A stretch of DNA of 64,000 nucleotides from positions 1 to 64,000 of the forward strand of contig SUUE01000002.1 in assembly GCA_015062685.1 (NCBI GenBank), read 5' to 3'. A program made the position numbers and the translations under genes. Shown one piece after another: positions 1 to 10,961 of this stretch. The DNA is from Coriobacteriaceae bacterium (GTDB lineage: Bacteria; Actinomycetota; Coriobacteriia; Coriobacteriales; Eggerthellaceae). Within the stretch, counting starts at the first letter, position 1, and each line of letters begins with the position of its first letter. The notes beneath the pieces were generated by a model that worked only from the letters and a program-made list of their open reading frames with translations, had not been told where the DNA came from and searched no databases.

Positions 1-157
1 TGGGGTGTGTTACGCCTGATGCAGGCTCATTTTAGTACGCAAATCGTCGCGCTGACAAGAAAAAACGCCTGATTAGTAGAACAAATTTGACGAATTTACC
101 CGTTAAACCATCTATTCTTCACTTGACCTGCGGTTGTGCAACTGGTATGCACGCGGG

Positions 158-886
158 CTAGAGTTCAGAGACGATTGCGTCGAACGCGGCTGCGGGATCT
201 TCGGCCTTGGTAATCGGCCGCCCGATCACGATATGCGACGCCCCGTTCTCGAATGCTTGGGCTGGCGTTGCCACGCGGCTCTGGTCCCCCTTGTCCGCAC
301 CCGCGGGTCGTACGCCAGGCGTGACGATGTACGCCCTGGGTCCGAGCAGCTCGCGCAGCATGGACGCCTCTTGAGGTGACGCAACGACGCCCGATATGCC
401 CGCGTCCTGGGCGACGCCCGCCAAGAGCTTCACCTGCTCGGCTGGCGCTCGGTCGATGCCAATCTGGTTAAGGGACGCCTGGTCCATACTCGTGAGCACC
501 GTAATGCCGAGCGTCACGGCCGCTTCCCCGCCGCGTTCCTGTGCGGCGCGCTCGACTCCGCGCTGGGCGCCCTTCAGCATCTCCGCGCCACCCAAGGTGT
601 GCATCGTGATCATGTCGGCGCCCGTCATGGCCGCGGAGTACGCGGCTCCTTCGATCTGGAACGGTATGTCATGCAGCTTGAGGTCGAGGAACACGTTGAA
701 GCCCCTCTGCTTGAAGGCGGCCACGATCGAGGGGCCGCAGGCGTAGTAGAGGGTCATGCCGACCTTAACCCATTTCGACTTGCCGCGGAGCGCCTCGGCG
801 AGCTCCATGGCCTCTTCCCTCCCGCAATCGAGGGCGACGATGATACGGTCGGCGGGGTTCGTGCTTGCGAAAGCGCTCTCTAGCAT
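158..886 (-). CDS. pyrF: orotidine 5'-phosphate decarboxylase
   Basis: ORF with DLKLHDIPFQIEGAA and IVTPGVRP motifs; in pyr operon. Confidence 0.96.
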   Translation of the reverse strand: MLESAFASTNPADRIIVALDCGREEAMELAEALRGKSKWVKVGMTLYYACGPSIVAAFKQRGFNVFLDLKLHDIPFQIEGAAYSAAMTGADMITMHTLGGAEMLKGAQRGVERAAQERGGEAAVTLGITVLTSMDQASLNQIGIDRAPAEQVKLLAGVAQDAGISGVVASPQEASMLRELLGPRAYIVTPGVRPAGADKGDQSRVATPAQAFENGASHIVIGRPITKAEDPAAAFDAIVSEL

Positions 887-1815
887 TCCAGTGCTCCTAT
901 CAGCTCGTTGACATCCTCGACGCCCTGCTGCTCGCAGTAGTCGATGATGCCGTCAATCACGTCTACGGTTGCCGTCGGGTTCCCGAAGTTCGCCGTGCCC
1001 ACCGCAACTGCGGTGGCGCCGGCGAGCATGAACTCGACCGCATCGGTTCCATTGTAGATGCCGCCCATGCCGAGCAGCGGCACCTTCACGGCCTTGCTCG
1101 TCTCCCACACGAGCCTCAGCGCCACGGGCTTGACCGCCGGGCCCGAGAGACCGCCGACCACGCGCGCGAGCTGGGGTCTGCGTGTACGCGCGTCAACCGC
1201 CATGCCCAACAGCGTGTTGATGAGCGAGAGCGCGTCGGCACCTGCCGCCTCGGCGGCCCTCGCGATTTCGGAAATGTCCGTCACGTTCGGCGTGAGCTTG
1301 ACGATGAGCGGCAGCTTGGTCGCCTGGCGGCACATGCCGACCACCTGCTCGACGCTCTTCGGGTCGGTGCCGATGGTCATGCCGCCCGCGTCGACGTTGG
1401 GGCACGAGATGTTCACCTCGTAGGCATCGACCATGCCCGTCCCGTCGAGCGCTTTGATCACGTCCACGTACTCGCCGAAGCTGTGCCCCGACACGTTCAC
1501 GATCGTCGTCGCGCCCACTTCGCGCAGCCAGGGCAGCTCATGCTCCCTCAGGTGCGCGACTCCCGGGTTCTGCAGCCCGATCGAATTGAGCATGCCGGAA
1601 GGAGTCTCCGCGATGCGGGGGCTCGCGTTGCCCTCCCACCCGTTGAGCGAGACGCCCTTCGTCGTGACCGCGCCCAAAGAAGCGACGTCGACGAAATCGG
1701 AATATTCGCGCCCTGCGGCGAACGTGCCAGACGCCACCGTCACGGGGTTCTTCATCTCGAGCCCGGCCAGGTTCACGGCCAGTTTGACCTTCGTCTCGCG
1801 AGGTTTAACCGCCAT
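880..1815 (-). CDS. pyrD: dihydroorotate dehydrogenase (class 1B catalytic subunit)
   Basis: Start chosen at MAVKPRETKVKLAVNLAGLEMKNPVTVASGTF; NISCPNVDAGG motif; adjacent pyrK. Confidence 0.95.
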   Translation of the reverse strand: MAVKPRETKVKLAVNLAGLEMKNPVTVASGTFAAGREYSDFVDVASLGAVTTKGVSLNGWEGNASPRIAETPSGMLNSIGLQNPGVAHLREHELPWLREVGATTIVNVSGHSFGEYVDVIKALDGTGMVDAYEVNISCPNVDAGGMTIGTDPKSVEQVVGMCRQATKLPLIVKLTPNVTDISEIARAAEAAGADALSLINTLLGMAVDARTRRPQLARVVGGLSGPAVKPVALRLVWETSKAVKVPLLGMGGIYNGTDAVEFMLAGATAVAVGTANFGNPTATVDVIDGIIDYCEQQGVEDVNELIGALEC

Positions 1816-2627
1816 TACCACACCACCTCGTTCGCATCGAAAATGGGGCCGTCTACGCACGAGCGCTTCTTCCCGCTCGTCGTGTCCACGACGCACGAGA
1901 GGCACGCGCCTACACCGCACGCCATGCGTTTCTCCATGGACACCTGGCACGGAACGCCGGCATCCGCCGCTATGCTCGCGACGATGCGCATGAGCGGCTC
2001 GGGGCCGCATACGGCGAGGTAATCGTAGGCCCCGCCATCCGCCAACGAGCCCTCGCGCAAACGCTCCTCGACGAGGGCCGTGCAGAACCCGGCATGGCCG
2101 TAAGAGCCGTCATCGGTCGCGACAGCCGGCTCCGAGCCGAGCAATTGCGTATAGCGGCCGAGCGTCACGAGCGCATCCTTCGTCTGCGCGCCGAGCACGA
2201 CGTCGGTCGCGCAGCCTGCCCCGATCAGCTGCTCCGTAAGCATGAAGAGCGGTGCGGCACCCACGCCGCCGCCCACTACGAGCGCACGTGTGCACGAGCC
2301 TTCCTTGAAACGCTCAGGGCCCGCCCAGGTGTTGCCGACGGGGCCGATCATCTCAACATCGCCTTCGGCGATGCTCGGCATGATGCGCGTCAGCGAGCCG
2401 ACTTCCTGGTAGAGGATCTCGACCGCGCCTCGGTCGACGTCGCTTGCATAGACTGAGAACGGGCGGCGCAGCACGTGCGATTCCGCAGCCGGAACCTTCA
2501 TGTGCACGAATTGCCCGGGCTTTACGCTCGAGGCGATCTGCGGCGACTCGAGCCTCATCAAATGCAGGCGCGGGCCAACCTTCTCATTAGCGACGATGCG
2601 CGCCTTTTCGTTGAGGAGTTGCGGCAT
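1815..2627 (-). CDS. pyrK: dihydroorotate dehydrogenase electron transfer subunit
   Basis: FAD/NAD reductase fold (RPFSVY, GGGVGAAPL) plus C-terminal 2Fe-2S cysteines (MACGVGACLSCVV). Confidence 0.95.
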   Translation of the reverse strand: MPQLLNEKARIVANEKVGPRLHLMRLESPQIASSVKPGQFVHMKVPAAESHVLRRPFSVYASDVDRGAVEILYQEVGSLTRIMPSIAEGDVEMIGPVGNTWAGPERFKEGSCTRALVVGGGVGAAPLFMLTEQLIGAGCATDVVLGAQTKDALVTLGRYTQLLGSEPAVATDDGSYGHAGFCTALVEERLREGSLADGGAYDYLAVCGPEPLMRIVASIAADAGVPCQVSMEKRMACGVGACLSCVVDTTSGKKRSCVDGPIFDANEVVW

Positions 2628-2772
2628 GGATCCCCTTCCACTTGGATTTCTCCAGAGATTGTAGCATGCGCCCCGCAGGCCCTCGGCGCATGCCAATTCT
2701 GCCCACAAAGAGTTAACCGCGTTGACACGGCGTGCTTTTCGAGCTGGCTTTAGGGTGCCGACTTGCTCCCCT

Positions 2773-4932
2773 TTACGATGCCTCTATGGGGTCCGTCTCG
2801 TAGACGAACTTGACGCTGCCCTTCACTCCCTCGCCCTTGCCGCTGAAGCTCTGGTACTCGCGGCCGGCCTTCGCCACGGCGTCGAAACGGCTCGCGGGTT
2901 TGGCGAGCTTGTCATCCAAGACGTTTGCAAATTGCACTATGCCCTCGTCGTTGAACTGCGCCAAACCGCCCGCGAGCTCCCCTGCCGCAGTCGCCAGCGC
3001 GCCGAGGGCGTTCGCGAGGTCGGCAGACCCCGAAGATACCTGCCCGATGCCGTTCACGAGCGCGGGCGCGCTCCCGCTCAACTGGGACGCCCCTTGCGCC
3101 AACTGGGCGGCGCCGTTTGCGAGCGCGGGGAGCTGCGTCTGCGCGAGGATTCCGCCCGACAGCCCCTTCTGCTCGATGTCGTTGAGCGCTTGCACGGCCT
3201 GCGTCAGACCGCCCTCGAGAGCCGAGAGCCCAAGGTAGAGCCTCTTCGCGGCTTCGATTTGCTCTTTCGTCACGGTAGCTCCCTCGCTTTGGGCGGACAG
3301 CGAGCCTCCCGCCGCGGCGTTCGCGAACGCCGCGACCGCCTCCGCTGCGGCTGACGCGTCAACCGAGCCAGACGCGGACTGGAGGGCCTGGGCCCCATCG
3401 CTCGCGGCCTGTGCGGACGCTCCGGCTGCCGCCAGTTCGGCGTTGGCCGCATCGAGCTGCGCTTGTATCTGCGCGCGAACGGCTGGGTCCTCTATCGCGT
3501 TCAGGTCGATCGATTGCAACGTCGATTGGGCAGCCGAGACATCCGCTTGGGATTGCGCCGCAGAAGAAGCCGCCTGCCCCGCGGCATCCTTGATCCCCTG
3601 CACGTTCCCCTGCAGATCGGACGCCTCGGCCGACACCTGCGCGGCGAGCTGCGAGAGATGCTCGGGCGACTCGGCCGATTGCCCCTGCAGGGCATCGTCC
3701 GCCGACTGCCCGCTCAACGATTCGTAGAGCTGCTTTGCCTGCTCCTTGAGCAGCGACACGTTTTCGACCGCACCCGTAAGACCTTCGGACTGGAGCGTCT
3801 GGGATCCCGAGCCGCTGATGACGGCGCGCAAGCTCGCGTCGACCTCCTTCACGGCACCTTGCAGCTGGGCGATCCCCGTCGAGAGCGCTTGAGCTCCCTG
3901 CGCTATCTGGCCGACGGACCCCGGAAGGCCCGAGGTTTGCACCGCAAGTTCCTTCGTCCCCGCGGACATCGCGCCGGCGGCTTCCGATATCTTTTCTACA
4001 GCGTCCGCGAACTCGCCTGACCCCGACACGATTTGGGACATGGCAGACTTCAACGACTCCGATGCGCTCGAGAGCTCGCTCGTATCGAAATCTAAATTGA
4101 CGTCGTCGAGCAGGTTCGGGCTCGCCATGGTGAGGCTCGACTTCAACGAGAAGTCCTTGACGTCGGCCTCAAGCTCGAAATAGCTCGGAATATCGGGGCC
4201 TCCGTCCGATAGGTCCAAGCTCTCCTCGAGGCCGGGCATCGCATAGCCGATGACGATCGTGCGCTTGCCGTCCTCGACGATCCTCGCGTTCGTGACCGAC
4301 ACGTTCGAGAACACGTCTTCGTCGAGCAGCATGGCCGTGACGGCGACGAAGGGCGTGAAGACCTCCTGGCTTACACCGTTGACATCAACCGTCGCCTTCG
4401 ACTTGTTCACGTAGTCGTAGCGGATCGACACGCGGCCGCTCTTTCCCGCCAGCTCCTCCGGCGTCACCGCCTTGCCGTCGAGCTTGTACGTGACGCGCAC
4501 GTCGATCGGCGCCTCGGCATCGGACGAGCCCTTGTACGTCACGTCCTGGCCGTTCGCGCTCCAGATCATATCGGAGCGGTCGCCGGAATAGACGCCGTCG
4601 CCGTCTTCCGCCTGTATGCCTTCCAGGTTCGAGGTGTCCGAGAGCGCGTCCGCGCTCCCAGGGTTCTTGAGCGTGACGCTCACTTCCTCGCTCTTGATCG
4701 AACCGTCAGCCGTCGTGTGCACGTACACGGTCTCGTCCTTGCTCGACGGCGCCTGCACCGACGTCGGCTGCCCTGTCGACTCCTTAGCCGTGGTGGAACC
4801 ATCGGATGGAAGCACGCTCTCGCCGCTCTCGACCGCGATCGCAACCGCGGGAACGAACGTTGCGGAAGCGAGCGCGACGCTCAGGAGTGAGTAACCGGCT
4901 GTTTTCGCGACATTGCGTTTGACCTGGTTCAT
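2773..4932 (-). CDS. YhgE/Pip-like exported protein with coiled-coil heptad repeats
   Basis: N-terminal hydrophobic signal, long Ala/Gln/Ser coiled coil with repeated L..G...L..G heptads (AQGAQALSTGIAQLQG). Confidence 0.75.
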   Translation of the reverse strand: MNQVKRNVAKTAGYSLLSVALASATFVPAVAIAVESGESVLPSDGSTTAKESTGQPTSVQAPSSKDETVYVHTTADGSIKSEEVSVTLKNPGSADALSDTSNLEGIQAEDGDGVYSGDRSDMIWSANGQDVTYKGSSDAEAPIDVRVTYKLDGKAVTPEELAGKSGRVSIRYDYVNKSKATVDVNGVSQEVFTPFVAVTAMLLDEDVFSNVSVTNARIVEDGKRTIVIGYAMPGLEESLDLSDGGPDIPSYFELEADVKDFSLKSSLTMASPNLLDDVNLDFDTSELSSASESLKSAMSQIVSGSGEFADAVEKISEAAGAMSAGTKELAVQTSGLPGSVGQIAQGAQALSTGIAQLQGAVKEVDASLRAVISGSGSQTLQSEGLTGAVENVSLLKEQAKQLYESLSGQSADDALQGQSAESPEHLSQLAAQVSAEASDLQGNVQGIKDAAGQAASSAAQSQADVSAAQSTLQSIDLNAIEDPAVRAQIQAQLDAANAELAAAGASAQAASDGAQALQSASGSVDASAAAEAVAAFANAAAGGSLSAQSEGATVTKEQIEAAKRLYLGLSALEGGLTQAVQALNDIEQKGLSGGILAQTQLPALANGAAQLAQGASQLSGSAPALVNGIGQVSSGSADLANALGALATAAGELAGGLAQFNDEGIVQFANVLDDKLAKPASRFDAVAKAGREYQSFSGKGEGVKGSVKFVYETDPIEAS

Positions 4933-5084
4933 TTGCGTCCCCATTTCAATCAGGTTAGCCCCCCGTTTATTTGGGAGCATGTTCTCCCCTAGAGTATGCC
5001 ATTGTTAACTCTAGTTGTGAACCTCCCGCGGTAATTGCCCAAACGGTCTCCCGCGCAGCGCCATGCGCTCATCGCGCCCATTCC

Positions 5085-6392
5085 TTAGAGGTGGATGGGC
5101 TCTTCGGTGATGGCGCCGTCCTCCATGGTCGCATAGCCGCCGACGTATACGTCCGTGGCACGGCCCGTGAGCTCCCACCCGAGGAAACCTGAGTTCGCCG
5201 ATTTCGACTCGAATTCATCGGCGGTTACGGTCCAGGTCACATCGGGGTCGATTACCGTGAGGTCTGCCCTGCAGCCCGGCTCGATGGCCACGCGCTCGAT
5301 TCCGAGTATGCGACGCGGGTTGACGCTCATGAGCTCGACCATGCGCTCCCAGGTGATCTTCCCTGTGTTCACGAGGTTGCCAACGACGCAGCCCACGCTC
5401 GTCTCGATGCCGGTCATGCCGAAGGGAGCCAGCTCGAATTCGCGCGCCTTCTCGTGCGCAGCATGCGGGGCGTGGTCGGTGACGATGCAGTCGACCGTGC
5501 CGTCCGCGACCGCATCGATGATCGCCTGCGCATCGGCTGCGGTGCGCAGCGGCGGGTTCACCTTGAGATTCGTGTTGTAGTCGTCGCCGATGTTCTCTTC
5601 GGTGAGGAACATGTGATGCGGCGTGACCTCGCACGTCACGTTCACGCCATCGGCCTTGCCTCGCTTGACGAGCTCGATGCCGTGTGCGGATGACAGATGT
5701 TGGATATGGATGGGGCAGCCCGTGAGCGACGAAATCTCGATGTCGCGGCCGATCTGGATCTCCTCGCCGGTCGCGGGCCAGCCGAGGAGCCCGAGCTTCG
5801 TGGATACCGCACCTTCGTTGATCTGGCCCTTGCCCACGAGGCTCTCGTCCTGGCAGTGGCTGCTCACGGCCTTTCCGAACTGGGCGGCGTAGTCCATGAC
5901 GCGTCGCATCATGCCCGCATCCTGCACGCCGCGGCCGTCGTCGGTGAACATGACGGCCCCATGCGCAACCATGTCGCCCATCTCCGAGAGGGCCTCGCCC
6001 TTCTCGCCCACGGTGCAGGCGCCTGAAACGTGCACGCGGCACTTCCCCACCTCGGCGGCCTTCGCGCGGATGTATTCGACGACTGCGCCGTTGTCGATGA
6101 CGGGGTTCGTGTTGGGCATGCAGCAAACGTCGGTGAAACCGCCGTGGGCCGCCGCCCTCGTGCCCGTCTCGATGTCCTCCTTGTATTCCTGGCCCGGATC
6201 GCGCAGGTGCACGTGCATGTCCACGAGCCCCGGCACGACCACCTTGCCGCCGAGGTCGCGCTCGACGCCCTTTGCCATTTCCAGGTCGTGGCCCACCTCG
6301 ACGATCACGCCGTCGCGGATGAGTATCTCGCACGTCTCGTTCAAGCCCACCTGCGGGTCGATCACGTGCGCGTTCTTGAGAAGCAATGCCAT
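5085..6392 (-). CDS. pyrC: dihydroorotase
   Basis: VDMHVHLRDPGQEYKEDIETGT and DHAPHAAHEK motifs. Confidence 0.97.
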   Translation of the reverse strand: MALLLKNAHVIDPQVGLNETCEILIRDGVIVEVGHDLEMAKGVERDLGGKVVVPGLVDMHVHLRDPGQEYKEDIETGTRAAAHGGFTDVCCMPNTNPVIDNGAVVEYIRAKAAEVGKCRVHVSGACTVGEKGEALSEMGDMVAHGAVMFTDDGRGVQDAGMMRRVMDYAAQFGKAVSSHCQDESLVGKGQINEGAVSTKLGLLGWPATGEEIQIGRDIEISSLTGCPIHIQHLSSAHGIELVKRGKADGVNVTCEVTPHHMFLTEENIGDDYNTNLKVNPPLRTAADAQAIIDAVADGTVDCIVTDHAPHAAHEKAREFELAPFGMTGIETSVGCVVGNLVNTGKITWERMVELMSVNPRRILGIERVAIEPGCRADLTVIDPDVTWTVTADEFESKSANSGFLGWELTGRATDVYVGGYATMEDGAITEEPIHL

Positions 6393-6411
6393 GGTATTCC
6401 CTTCGCTTTCT

Positions 6412-7353
6412 TTACGATACGGCGCCGTCATCGCCGCCGAGCAGCAGGTACAGGGCCGCCATGCGCACGAGCACGCCGGAGTACACCTGGTCTAGGATGA
6501 CCGAGCGCGTTGGGTGGTCGGCCATGAAGGCGTCGAGCTCGACCCCGCGGTTGATGGGCCCCGGGTGGCACACGATGGCCTCGGGGCGGAGGAGCTTGTC
6601 GCGACGCTCGTTCAACCCGAACAGCATGCTGTATTCGCGCAAGCTCGGGAACGGCGCCCCCTCGAGGCGCTCTTGCTGTATTCGGAGCATGTACACGACG
6701 TCGAGCTCCGGCAGGGCCGCGTCGAGGTCGCACGTGACAGCGTCGGCCCCGAGGGCTTCGGGCACGGGCGGCATGAGCGTCGGCGGCGCGATGAGCGTGA
6801 CGCGCGCGCCCATTGTCTTGAGCGCGGGCACGAGCGAGCCGCACACGCGCGAATGACCGATGTCTCCGACGATGCCGACGTGCAGACCCTCGAGCCTTCC
6901 GAGCTGCTCGCGGATGGTGTAGAGGTCAAGCAGCGCCTGAGTCGGGTGCTGGTGCTTGCCGTCGCCCGCGTCGATGACGCTGACGCCCGATTTCTTCGCG
7001 ACCTTGTAGGGGACGCCCGCATGCTTGTCGCGGACGACGATCATGTCAATCTTGTAGGCGCAAAGCGTCTCGACGGTGTCGTCGAGGCTCTCGCCCTTTA
7101 CCGTGCTCGTGGAGCTGCCGCCGAAGTTGAGCGTGTCGCAGCTCAGGCGCTTCTCGGCGATCTCGAACGAGGAGCGCGTGCGCGTCGAGGGCTCGTTGAA
7201 CATGTTGACGACCGTGTAGCCCTTTAGCACGGGCACCTTCTTGATGCGGCGCTCGTTGATGGCCTTGAAGCGCTCCGCCGTATCGAGCAGCAGCGTTATG
7301 TCCTCGCGCGAGTACTCGCGGATGTCGATGAGATGCTTGTGATCGAAGCCCAT
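6412..7353 (-). CDS. pyrB: aspartate carbamoyltransferase catalytic subunit
   Basis: EPSTRTRSSFE motif, HPTQALLDLYT. Confidence 0.97.
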   Translation of the reverse strand: MGFDHKHLIDIREYSREDITLLLDTAERFKAINERRIKKVPVLKGYTVVNMFNEPSTRTRSSFEIAEKRLSCDTLNFGGSSTSTVKGESLDDTVETLCAYKIDMIVVRDKHAGVPYKVAKKSGVSVIDAGDGKHQHPTQALLDLYTIREQLGRLEGLHVGIVGDIGHSRVCGSLVPALKTMGARVTLIAPPTLMPPVPEALGADAVTCDLDAALPELDVVYMLRIQQERLEGAPFPSLREYSMLFGLNERRDKLLRPEAIVCHPGPINRGVELDAFMADHPTRSVILDQVYSGVLVRMAALYLLLGGDDGAVS

Positions 7354-7356
7354 GGG

Positions 7357-7953
7357 CTACTCACCTCCCAACGGTGCGCTGCCGGCTCGCTTGCCGGGCT
7401 CCACCTCGAGGATCTCGACCTCCGACTTGCCGTCGGTCTCCTTGAGGAACAGCCGCACGTTCTCGTTTGCCGCCGAGGGGACGTTCTTCCCGACGAAGTC
7501 GGCGCGGATGGGAAGCTGCCTGTGGCCGCGGTCCACGAGCACGGCGAGCTGCACCGTCTCGGGGCGGCCAATATCCATGAGCGCGTCGAGCGCCGCGCGG
7601 ATGGTGCGGCCCGTGTAGAGCACGTCGTCGACGAGCACCACGTCGCGGCCGTCTATGTCGAACATGATGTCGGTGGAGAGCACTTCGGGCGACAGGTAGC
7701 TCGCGAAATCGTCGCGATAGAAGCTGATGTCGAGCCGGCCGAGCGGGACGCGCACGCCCTCGATCTCCTCGATCTTCTCGACGAGCCTTTTCGCGAGCAG
7801 GTCGCCACGCGTGACGATCCCGACGATCGCGATATTGCCCGCTCCCTTGTTCTTCTCCAGGATTTGATGCGCGATGCGAGTGAGCGAGCGCTCGATCTCG
7901 CTTTCGTCCATGACGATGGACTTGAGTGCAGAGTTAGCCAATGGGCACCTCAC
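7357..7953 (-). CDS. pyrR: bifunctional pyr operon transcriptional regulator/uracil phosphoribosyltransferase
   Basis: [22 protein letters not shown]-binding motif, first gene of pyr operon. Confidence 0.95.
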   Translation of the reverse strand: MRCPLANSALKSIVMDESEIERSLTRIAHQILEKNKGAGNIAIVGIVTRGDLLAKRLVEKIEEIEGVRVPLGRLDISFYRDDFASYLSPEVLSTDIMFDIDGRDVVLVDDVLYTGRTIRAALDALMDIGRPETVQLAVLVDRGHRQLPIRADFVGKNVPSAANENVRLFLKETDGKSEVEILEVEPGKRAGSAPLGGE

Positions 7954-8071
7954 TTTCCTTACCGGTCTCTCTGTACCGCCTTAAAGGACTGCCATGCACT
8001 ATATCATTGTTGGGCCTGCGCAGTGCGACGGTCTCGCGGACGTAGCCCAAGCGAAACGAGTCCGCCATAAA

Positions 8072-8098
8072 GAACGGGCCGCTTTCACGGCCCGTCCA
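8072..8098 (-). terminator. Rho-independent-type terminator after kor operon
   Basis: Minus strand acgggccgtgaaagcggcccgt followed by T-rich tract, just downstream of the korC stop. Confidence 0.65.
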
Positions 8099-8106
8099 CT
8101 TTCCAC

Positions 8107-8640
8107 CTATGCCTCCATGCCCAACTTGAGCGCTTGGAGGTTCTTCTCGATGAGCGCCGCCTTGCGTGGCGGAACGGCCTTGCGTATCGCTGCTTCCAGC
8201 GTCTCGACGGAGCAGAAACCCGTCTCCTTGAGCATCTTGCCCACGAGCACGATGTTGGCCAGGCCCTTGAGCCCCGCCTCCTCGGCGAGGTTCGTCGCCT
8301 CGAGGGCGAACACCTGGACGTCGTCTCGTTCGGGAAGCTTGTTCACGAGCGAAGTGTCCACGAACACCTTGCCGCCCGCCGTCACGTCGGACTCGAACTT
8401 GAGCAGCGACGGCTGGTTCATGGCGATGAGCACGTTGGGGTTCATGATGAGCGGGCTGCCAATGGGCTCGTCAGAGAGCGTGACCGAACAGTTCGCCGTG
8501 CCGCCTCGCATCTCGGGCCCGTAGCTCGGGAGCCACGAGACCTCGTGCTCGTCGATGAGGCCCGCGTAAGCCACGACCTTGCCCGCGAACAGCAGGCCCT
8601 GGCCGCCGAAGCCCGCGAAAACGACTCGCATCTCCTCCAT
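8107..8640 (-). CDS. 2-oxoacid:ferredoxin oxidoreductase gamma subunit
   Basis: [42 protein letters not shown] motifs. Confidence 0.92.
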   Translation of the reverse strand: MEEMRVVFAGFGGQGLLFAGKVVAYAGLIDEHEVSWLPSYGPEMRGGTANCSVTLSDEPIGSPLIMNPNVLIAMNQPSLLKFESDVTAGGKVFVDTSLVNKLPERDDVQVFALEATNLAEEAGLKGLANIVLVGKMLKETGFCSVETLEAAIRKAVPPRKAALIEKNLQALKLGMEA

Positions 8641-9527
8641 TAGCGACCACCTTCCTTCGCAGGTGCCGAGGCGTGAATCTCGTTGAGCTGGGGGTTGTCC
8701 GCCATGGCAATCGGGCATGCCTCGGCGCGCGCCGCAGCGGCTTCCGCGGCATTCGCGTAGCCTTCGGCCACGACGTCGCGGTAGACGCCGAGCGGGTAGT
8801 ACGGCAGCATGTTCTCGCGCATCCAATCGAACGCGTCGGTGGGCGTCATGCCCCAGTTGGTCGGACACGTGGACACCACCTCGACGAGCGAGTAGCCGAT
8901 GCCGTCGATCTGGTTCTGGAACGCCTTCTTGATTGCCTTCTTGGCCTTGCGGATGTTCTTGGGCGAATCAACCGTGACGCGCTCCAGGTAGGCGACGCCG
9001 TCGAGCGAGCTCAGGAGCTCGCATACGCGCACGGGGTAGCCCGCCGTCGAGACGTCGCGACCGTAAGGCGATGTCTGCGTCACCTGGTTCGGGAGGCTCG
9101 TCGGGGCCATCTGGCCGCCGGTCATGCCGTAGATGGCGTTGTTGATGAAGATGACGGAGATCTTCTCGCCGCGCGTCGCCGCGTGCACCGTCTCGGCCAT
9201 GCCGATGGACGCGAGGTCGCCGTCGCCCTGGTAGGCGAACACGACCTTGTCCGGATGGACGCGCTTGACGCCCGTCGCGACCGCGGGAGCGCGGCCGTGC
9301 GCAGCCTCGAGGAAGTCGCACCCGAAGAAGTCGTACATCATGACGGAGCAGCCGACGGGCGACACGCCGATGGTCTCGCCCTCGATGCCGAGCTCGTCGA
9401 TGACTTCGGCCACGAGGCGGTTGACGATGCCGTGCGTGCAGCCCGGGCAGTAATTGGTTACGACCGGCAGCAGCGAATGCGGACGCTGGTAGACGATCTT
9501 CTCTTCAGTTTGGGCCATGTTACTCAC
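8640..9527 (-). CDS. 2-oxoacid:ferredoxin oxidoreductase beta subunit (TPP-binding)
   Basis: [32 protein letters not shown] motifs. Confidence 0.94.
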   Translation of the reverse strand: MSNMAQTEEKIVYQRPHSLLPVVTNYCPGCTHGIVNRLVAEVIDELGIEGETIGVSPVGCSVMMYDFFGCDFLEAAHGRAPAVATGVKRVHPDKVVFAYQGDGDLASIGMAETVHAATRGEKISVIFINNAIYGMTGGQMAPTSLPNQVTQTSPYGRDVSTAGYPVRVCELLSSLDGVAYLERVTVDSPKNIRKAKKAIKKAFQNQIDGIGYSLVEVVSTCPTNWGMTPTDAFDWMRENMLPYYPLGVYRDVVAEGYANAAEAAAARAEACPIAMADNPQLNEIHASAPAKEGGR

Positions 9528-10593
9528 CCAACCCTTCGTTGATCTGGCGAATCTTCTCGAGCACCTCGACCGGCGTGGGGATGACGCCGCCGACGCGGCC
9601 GTAGAAGTCCACGGGCGCGCTGTCGCGCACGACGAGCTTAACGTCTTCCACCATCTGGCCCATGTTCATCTCGACCGACAGGTAGGCCTTCGCATGCGCC
9701 TTCGTGGCCTCGAGCGCGTCAACCGGGAACGGCCAGAGCGTGATCGGGCGGAAGAGGCCGGCCTTGATGCCCTCCTCGCGAGCGGCGCGGACGGCGGAGC
9801 GGACGATGCGCGAGGACGCGCCGAACGCGACGACGATGATGTCGGCGTCGTCGCAGTCCACCAGCTCGGCCCTCTGCTCGTTTGCCTTGATGACGTCATA
9901 GCGCTCGAAGCGCTCGAAGTTCGACTTCTCGAGCTCGTTCGCGTCGAGGTACAGCGAGTTCGCGACGTTTTTCTCGCGCTTGTTGCCGTGGCCCGTGGTG
10001 GCCCAGGGCTTCTCGGGGAACTCCGTCTTGGGCTCGGGGAGCTCGACCGGCTCCATCATCTGGCCCAGCATGCCGTCGCCGAGGATCATGACCGGCGTGC
10101 GGTACTTGTCGGCAACGTCGAACGCCTCGTATGCGACGTCTGCCATCTCCTGCACGGTCGCCGGAGCGTAGACGACCATCTGGAAGTCGCCGTGGCCAAG
10201 CGCGCGCGTGGCCTGCCAGTAGTCGGACTGAGACGGCTGGATGGAACCGAGGCCCGGGCCTCCGCGCTCGATGTTCACGACGAGGCACGGCAGATCGGCG
10301 CCCGCGATGTAGGACACGCCCTCGCTCTTCAGCGAAACTCCGGGCGAAGAGGACGACGTCATGACACGCGCGCCGGCGGCGGCGGCGCCGTAGACCATGT
10401 TGATGGCGGCCACCTCGCTCTCAGCCTGCAGGTACGTGCCGCCCTGCTTGGGCATGCGCTTTGCCATGTAGGCCGCGAGCTCGGTCTGCGGCGTGATCGG
10501 GTATCCGAAGAAGAACTTGCAACCTGCGCGGATCGCGCTCTCGGCGATAGCCTCGTTGCCCTTCATCAAAACTTTCTCCGACATGCTCACCAC
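9520..10593 (-). CDS. 2-oxoacid:ferredoxin oxidoreductase alpha subunit
   Basis: [28 protein letters not shown]; adjacent beta/gamma subunits. Confidence 0.94.
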   Translation of the reverse strand: MVSMSEKVLMKGNEAIAESAIRAGCKFFFGYPITPQTELAAYMAKRMPKQGGTYLQAESEVAAINMVYGAAAAGARVMTSSSSPGVSLKSEGVSYIAGADLPCLVVNIERGGPGLGSIQPSQSDYWQATRALGHGDFQMVVYAPATVQEMADVAYEAFDVADKYRTPVMILGDGMLGQMMEPVELPEPKTEFPEKPWATTGHGNKREKNVANSLYLDANELEKSNFERFERYDVIKANEQRAELVDCDDADIIVVAFGASSRIVRSAVRAAREEGIKAGLFRPITLWPFPVDALEATKAHAKAYLSVEMNMGQMVEDVKLVVRDSAPVDFYGRVGGVIPTPVEVLEKIRQINEGLGE

Positions 10594-10800
10594 CTACCTA
10601 TACACCGTGATCGCGACGTCGGGGCACATGACGGCACACGTCGCGCAACCCGTGCACTGGCTGTCGTCCGTGCAGTGCGCCGGGTGGTACCCCTTGTCGG
10701 TAATGACGTCCATGTTGAGTTCGACGATGTTGCGCGGGCACACGGTCGTACACAGGCCGCAGCCCTTGCAGAAGAACTCGTCAACAACGATTCTTGCCAT
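10594..10800 (-). CDS. 4Fe-4S ferredoxin (delta subunit of KOR/VOR complex)
   Basis: Two CxxCxxCxxxC motifs (CKGCGLCTTVCP, CTGCATCAVMCP). Confidence 0.92.
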   Translation of the reverse strand: MARIVVDEFFCKGCGLCTTVCPRNIVELNMDVITDKGYHPAHCTDDSQCTGCATCAVMCPDVAITVYR

Positions 10801-10961
10801 AGGCTCCCTCTCGTCTGATTGAAGTGTGAACTCGCACAAGAATATCCCTTGAGTGTGTCTAAATCGTAAACGTATCGAGCAGCGGTCGAACTCGGGCCTT
10901 CTTGGTCGCGCGACCCCCCACGCTCCATCGCGCCTGCACAAGCTGGCGATTTAACGCGGTA

